Virus record (IMG/VR): IMGVR_UViG_3300017971_000250
Span: 1 to 64,000 of that record
Reading direction: 5' to 3' (one strand)
Length of the DNA: 64,000 nucleotides
Source of the DNA: a virus
Of the stretch, positions 60,625-64,000 are shown piece by piece; position 1 is the first letter of the stretch, and each line of letters opens with the position of its first letter. Under the pieces are notes generated by a model. It was not told the DNA's origin, did no database searches, and was given only the letters and a program-made list of their open reading frames with translations. The position numbers and the translations under genes were made by a program.

Positions 60625-62910
60625 CTATGCCGTCTGCTCGAACACTCCGTCCTTGCTGATCGTGATCACGAACCGCTCGATGGTGTCCGCAAGCTGGAGC
60701 GCGATCTCCGCGTAAAGCTCTCCAGCCGCCCGCGTCGCAGCGGTGTTGATATCATCGTCCACCTTCAGCGAGCAGGCTTCGTCGAACGTCGCGCCGCGCA
60801 GCGCCCGCTTCCGCCACTCCGGCAGGAAGTAGTCCCTCAGCGTCGAAAGGATCTTCTGCTGCATGACCGCATCATTGATTTCGAAGATCGTCCAGTCGAA
60901 GGTCTCGCGCAGCGTGTTCTCGTAGTGGCTCATCATGGCGCGGTGATGCAGGAAGCGCCAGGCCGAGTCGATTGCGATTGTGCGAGCGCCCCAAAGGATG
61001 CAATTGCCCTTCTGGATCTTGACGACGTTGATGCCCTGCGGAGTCAGCACCTCCTCACTGAGCCGCGTCGCGTCCAGACTGACGACCCGCGACAGAACCA
61101 CGCTGGTCCCGGCCGGGGCCTTGTGATATCCGTCGTAGTCCTTCGCAATCTTGGCAACGCGTCCGAGGATCGCTCCGGTGAGCGGGACCGACTTCAGCAT
61201 TCCAGACTTGTCGGGGTCGTCGACGTTCCCGTAGCTCGGGAAGTAGGTCCGAGCGAAGTCGTTACGCCCAATGGTGCTGTTGATGAATTCGATCGCGTCG
61301 TTCTCCGTGAGCTTCGACGGATCGATTTCCACCTGGAACACCCAGTTTTTCCCCTCGGCGAAGTTAATCCCGGCCTTCTGAACCGTCGCGGAGTAGGCTC
61401 CGGGGGTCGCAACGTGAACGAGCCCTTTGTTCTCTCCGACCAGCTCGTTCAGATAGCTCAGGTCGGTATCGAAGTGCGTGGCGGTGTAGTCGGCGTCGGC
61501 AACGCCCGCGATCCCGTCGTACCCGTTGAAGAGACCCTGCGGATACTGGACCATAAACGAGTCATTGATCGCGCCGCTGGTCGTCAGGTCGCCAACCGAG
61601 ACGGTGAGCGTGTTGACCGTGTTGTCGATGATGCGATAGCGCTCGTTCGGTGCGTTGATCTTGTCGGGATAGATGTACCCGCCGATCAGCGCGTCCGGCT
61701 CCCAGGGGAAGTAGTTGATCACGATCTCGTCGTCCTCGGTCGCGCCGGTCGGCGTGATCGTGAACGGAGGAACGTCCGGGCAGCCCGCGTACTGTGCCGC
61801 GAGCGTTTCGGCCGCACCGATCTTGACCTCGTAGCCGTCGGCGAAGGTCGCATAGACGTCCATCGTCGTCACCGTCGCCAGAACGACGCACCGGATCTTG
61901 ACCGGGTACTTCATCGTCTGCGTCAGCGTACCGAGCGCGACGGTGTAGGTGCCCGTCCCGGTGTAGGAGTACTGGTAGGCTTTCGAAGTCAGCACCGTCG
62001 CGGTGACCGCGCTGATCAGCCCGTAGTCGTTCGCCGGGCGGCGCTTCGGATCGGTGTTGCCGCCGTTGTTATCGGTGACCACGATTTCGTGGTTGTTCGA
62101 GTCGTCGTTGATCAGATTGAGGAAGTAGTACTCGGACGCGGGGTCCATCGAGAGGTTCGGATAGTAGAGCGTCGGGTCCCCGTCGACGTAGACGCGCAGG
62201 CTCCACAGCGTAGTGGAATCCGCCTCGCCGTCGCCGATTTCCAGGGTGATCTGCTTCGTCGCCGTCCGCTCAAGCTCCAGGGTGTACCCTTCGTCCGCAT
62301 CGCTGTTCCAGTCGGTCTCCATCGTCGAGTCGGCGGTGACCGTGATCACGCCCGCCGTGGTGTTGGAGACGATCGTGTAGGTCTTCGTGGTGACGGCATC
62401 CAACTTCACCTTGCCGCCCGCCCACTCATTGAGCTTCATCGTGATGCCGGTCGTCAGCGTGGTCTCGGTGATGTTCCCGGCCCCACCGAACTCCCCGGCC
62501 ATAACTCGGGTGCGGCCTCCCCAACGGCCGCCGTTCTTCGCCTCGACCTTGATCACCGCCAGCTTATTCGTGGCGGGGCTGTTGAGGCTCTCGCGCGACC
62601 ATAGGTTGATGAACGCCTTGACCTCCGTGCCGTCCGTCACGCGGCAGAGATGAAGCTCACCCGCGCCGCCGCTGTGATTGAAGAAGTCCTGGCAGGCATC
62701 GGGCAGCGTGCTGTAGTCTACCCGGCCCCCGCAGAGCCGCTTGAAATCACGAGCGCTGTAACACGAGATCAGCTTCGTGGTGTCTCCCTTCTCCAGCATC
62801 CCGACAAAGGCCGTGACGCCGAGGGGAGCCCTCTGGAGTGACTTTCCGGCATCCGCCTCAATGACCGCCACGCCAGGCCCGCGCGTCGGACCGTATCTCC
62901 TCTGTGCCAT
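60625..62910 (-). CDS. Tail sheath protein
   Basis: 761 residues from the ATG at 62910 after GGAGGG; a TTG two codons upstream is not needed. It begins AQRRYGPTRGPGVAVIEADA, followed by sheath-like APLGVTAFVGMLEKGDTTKL and SARDFKRLCGG. The C-terminal domain has GINVVKIQKGNCILWGARTI, WRFLHHRAMMSHYENTLRET, KILSTLRDYFLPEWRKRAL and a last strand VITISKDGVFEQTA, the pattern of contractile sheaths. The large middle insertion (about 150-450) is a decoration domain. The tRNA lies just downstream. Confidence 0.87.
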   Translation of the reverse strand: MAQRRYGPTRGPGVAVIEADAGKSLQRAPLGVTAFVGMLEKGDTTKLISCYSARDFKRLCGGRVDYSTLPDACQDFFNHSGGAGELHLCRVTDGTEVKAFINLWSRESLNSPATNKLAVIKVEAKNGGRWGGRTRVMAGEFGGAGNITETTLTTGITMKLNEWAGGKVKLDAVTTKTYTIVSNTTAGVITVTADSTMETDWNSDADEGYTLELERTATKQITLEIGDGEADSTTLWSLRVYVDGDPTLYYPNLSMDPASEYYFLNLINDDSNNHEIVVTDNNGGNTDPKRRPANDYGLISAVTATVLTSKAYQYSYTGTGTYTVALGTLTQTMKYPVKIRCVVLATVTTMDVYATFADGYEVKIGAAETLAAQYAGCPDVPPFTITPTGATEDDEIVINYFPWEPDALIGGYIYPDKINAPNERYRIIDNTVNTLTVSVGDLTTSGAINDSFMVQYPQGLFNGYDGIAGVADADYTATHFDTDLSYLNELVGENKGLVHVATPGAYSATVQKAGINFAEGKNWVFQVEIDPSKLTENDAIEFINSTIGRNDFARTYFPSYGNVDDPDKSGMLKSVPLTGAILGRVAKIAKDYDGYHKAPAGTSVVLSRVVSLDATRLSEEVLTPQGINVVKIQKGNCILWGARTIAIDSAWRFLHHRAMMSHYENTLRETFDWTIFEINDAVMQQKILSTLRDYFLPEWRKRALRGATFDEACSLKVDDDINTAATRAAGELYAEIALQLADTIERFVITISKDGVFEQTA

Positions 62911-62923
62911 CGGCAATCCCTCC

Positions 62924-64000
62924 TTAGCTAATCGTCACGGCGGCATCGCCCGTCAGCTTCACCGACTGGATCGGGTAGACGCCGTCCTGATCAGTCAACA
63001 CTCCGCGAGTGTGGAAGTACAAATCTGCGATCTCAAACCGTGCTTGGCTGGAATGGAGCCCCTCGGCTGTCGGAACCGTCGTCGAGCGAAACTCGTCAAC
63101 GAGCCGGAGCCCGAAAGGTTCGTCTGTTCCGTTCGTCCGCATGATCCGATTGGCCTCGAAGAACTTAGTTGTCTCCTCCACCAGGCGCTGCAGGTCAACA
63201 CCTCTCGCCGCCGTCGCTATGATATCACAGAGAAAGGTCATGCGATAGGGCGGGGGAAAGACCAGGATCGTTGGATCGACCGCGTCTTTGTCCGTAACCG
63301 AATCACGCAGCGCCGTCGGGTGCGTCCCCGTCGGCGTCAGGCCCGTCAGCACCAGGGCCGGGACCTTTTCTAGCTCGATGAAGTCCGGGCTCGTCGCTTC
63401 GAAGACAAGCTCGGGCTCGATGGTCGCCTCGATGAAGGCGACCTTGGACGATGCCAGCGACCCGGAGAGCGTGATAATCTGCGTCGTCGAATTGTAGCTG
63501 CTGAGTAGATCGCTCAGGTGACCGGAGTCGTCGGTGTGGTTGTAGACCGCATCCACGCCGACGATCTGGTAGGTCATTTTTGTCGCCGTCAGCACCGCGC
63601 CGAGGTCGATAGAAGACGAACCAGCCCCATTCGTAACAAACCTGGCGACCGGCCGCACCGCCGCAGACATCGCAGGTAGCAGCGTCCGGTAGACCAGGTC
63701 CTCCTGCTCGCTCCGAAGGTTTGCCTCGTAGGCGAGGCGGAGCCCTCTCAGGATCGGCGTGTAGCTCTTGTTCGTCGTTTTGAGATTGACCACGATCCGG
63801 AGGGTCCGCGTCGCGGTCGCAATGTAACTGCTTATATTCGTTGCGATTTCCGCTTCGGCGTTCCAGGTGCTCGTCCCCTGCTCCCAGGCCGCACCGTTCC
63901 AGAACCACTGGTTCGTGCCGTCGTGGAGCCGGTATTTGGTCGAGGTGACGACGGTCTCGCCGCGCGTCATTCCCTGCTCGACCTCCGCCTGGAACGCGAC
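62924..64000 (-). CDS. Virion protein upstream of sheath (5' end outside window)
   Basis: At least 358 residues; the frame is open through the window edge (VAFQAEVEQG precedes the first Met inside), so the start is missing. Residues after the first Met read as beta-rich (STKYRLHDGTNQWFWNGAAW, LRIVVNLKTTNKSYTPILRG). The second half has DLQRLVEETTKFFEANRIMR and an end typical of small tail-associated proteins (QSVKLTGDAAVTIS). It is likely a tail or neck component, but no family is firmly recognised. Confidence 0.65.
   Translation of the reverse strand, partial: VAFQAEVEQGMTRGETVVTSTKYRLHDGTNQWFWNGAAWEQGTSTWNAEAEIATNISSYIATATRTLRIVVNLKTTNKSYTPILRGLRLAYEANLRSEQEDLVYRTLLPAMSAAVRPVARFVTNGAGSSSIDLGAVLTATKMTYQIVGVDAVYNHTDDSGHLSDLLSSYNSTTQIITLSGSLASSKVAFIEATIEPELVFEATSPDFIELEKVPALVLTGLTPTGTHPTALRDSVTDKDAVDPTILVFPPPYRMTFLCDIIATAARGVDLQRLVEETTKFFEANRIMRTNGTDEPFGLRLVDEFRSTTVPTAEGLHSSQARFEIADLYFHTRGVLTDQDGVYPIQSVKLTGDAAVTIS

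Noticed and set aside
60535-62604. Long plus-strand open frame (689 codons) opposite the sheath gene
   Set aside because: Composition and lack of motifs mark it as an antisense shadow; the sheath gene explains the DNA.

Overview
The window is part of the genome of a large, GC-rich (about two thirds G+C by eye), double-stranded DNA tailed phage with a contractile tail (myovirus morphology). Evidence: tail sheath, tail tube, a frameshifting tail-chaperone pair, tape measure, LysM-type tube/hub protein, gpD-like hub, spike, gp25-like wedge, baseplate J, tail protein I and a long beta-helix fibre, all in canonical order. Essentially every gene lies on the minus strand, packed head to tail with ATGA or TGATG overlaps. 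I saw no host housekeeping genes and could not infer the host. The right-hand gene runs off the window. No capsid or terminase gene is visible, so that part of the genome lies outside.

Layout in the direction of transcription (high to low coordinates). 64000-58455: structural protein (partial), sheath, an initiator-like tRNA-Met, small protein, tail tube, tail chaperones G and G-T. 58427-39834: HNH gene, tape measure, LysM tube protein, hub, spike, two small virion-type proteins, second HNH gene, a 979-residue protein with 26 copies of a GIAxTxAFG repeat, BppU-like protein, gp25 wedge, gpJ, gpI, fibre. 39816-37490: endolysin, holin candidates, cupin protein. 37431-35929: UvsW-like helicase. 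35928-35663: an AT-rich structured intergenic region that looks like a replication origin or master control region. 35614-32152: possible initiator, DnaB-like helicase, primase, small protein. 32129-28193: CobS-like AAA+ ATPase and CobT-like vWA protein with an HNH gene between them. 28155-24271: sigma-like protein and unknowns. 24274-19076: DnaE polymerase with two inteins. 19040-13984: HU-like protein, UvsY-like and gp32-like proteins, RecA/UvsX recombinase, SbcD. 13987-5545: nucleotide-metabolism protein, SbcC with an intein, vWA protein, RuvC-like resolvase, Fe-S uracil-DNA glycosylase, DNA methyltransferase. 5530-1566: secreted glycoside-hydrolase-like protein, a second GIAS-repeat protein and small zinc proteins. 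1565-1: repeat-rich DNA without convincing genes.

The phage therefore carries its own replisome (DnaE, DnaB-type helicase, primase, SSB-like protein) and a full recombination set (UvsX/RecA, UvsY-like, SSB-like, SbcCD, RuvC-like, UvsW-like). It is heavily colonised by homing elements: three inteins and three free-standing HNH genes. The most unusual feature is that both DnaE inteins appear to carry their endonuclease in the +1 reading frame, nested inside an uninterrupted intein frame, rather than as an in-frame domain. The SbcC intein has its HNH domain in frame. Other points of interest are a tape-measure gene whose 5' end seems displaced by an HNH gene, the initiator-like phage tRNA, and the 118-bp inverted-repeat structure with heptamer iterons at 35685-35802.
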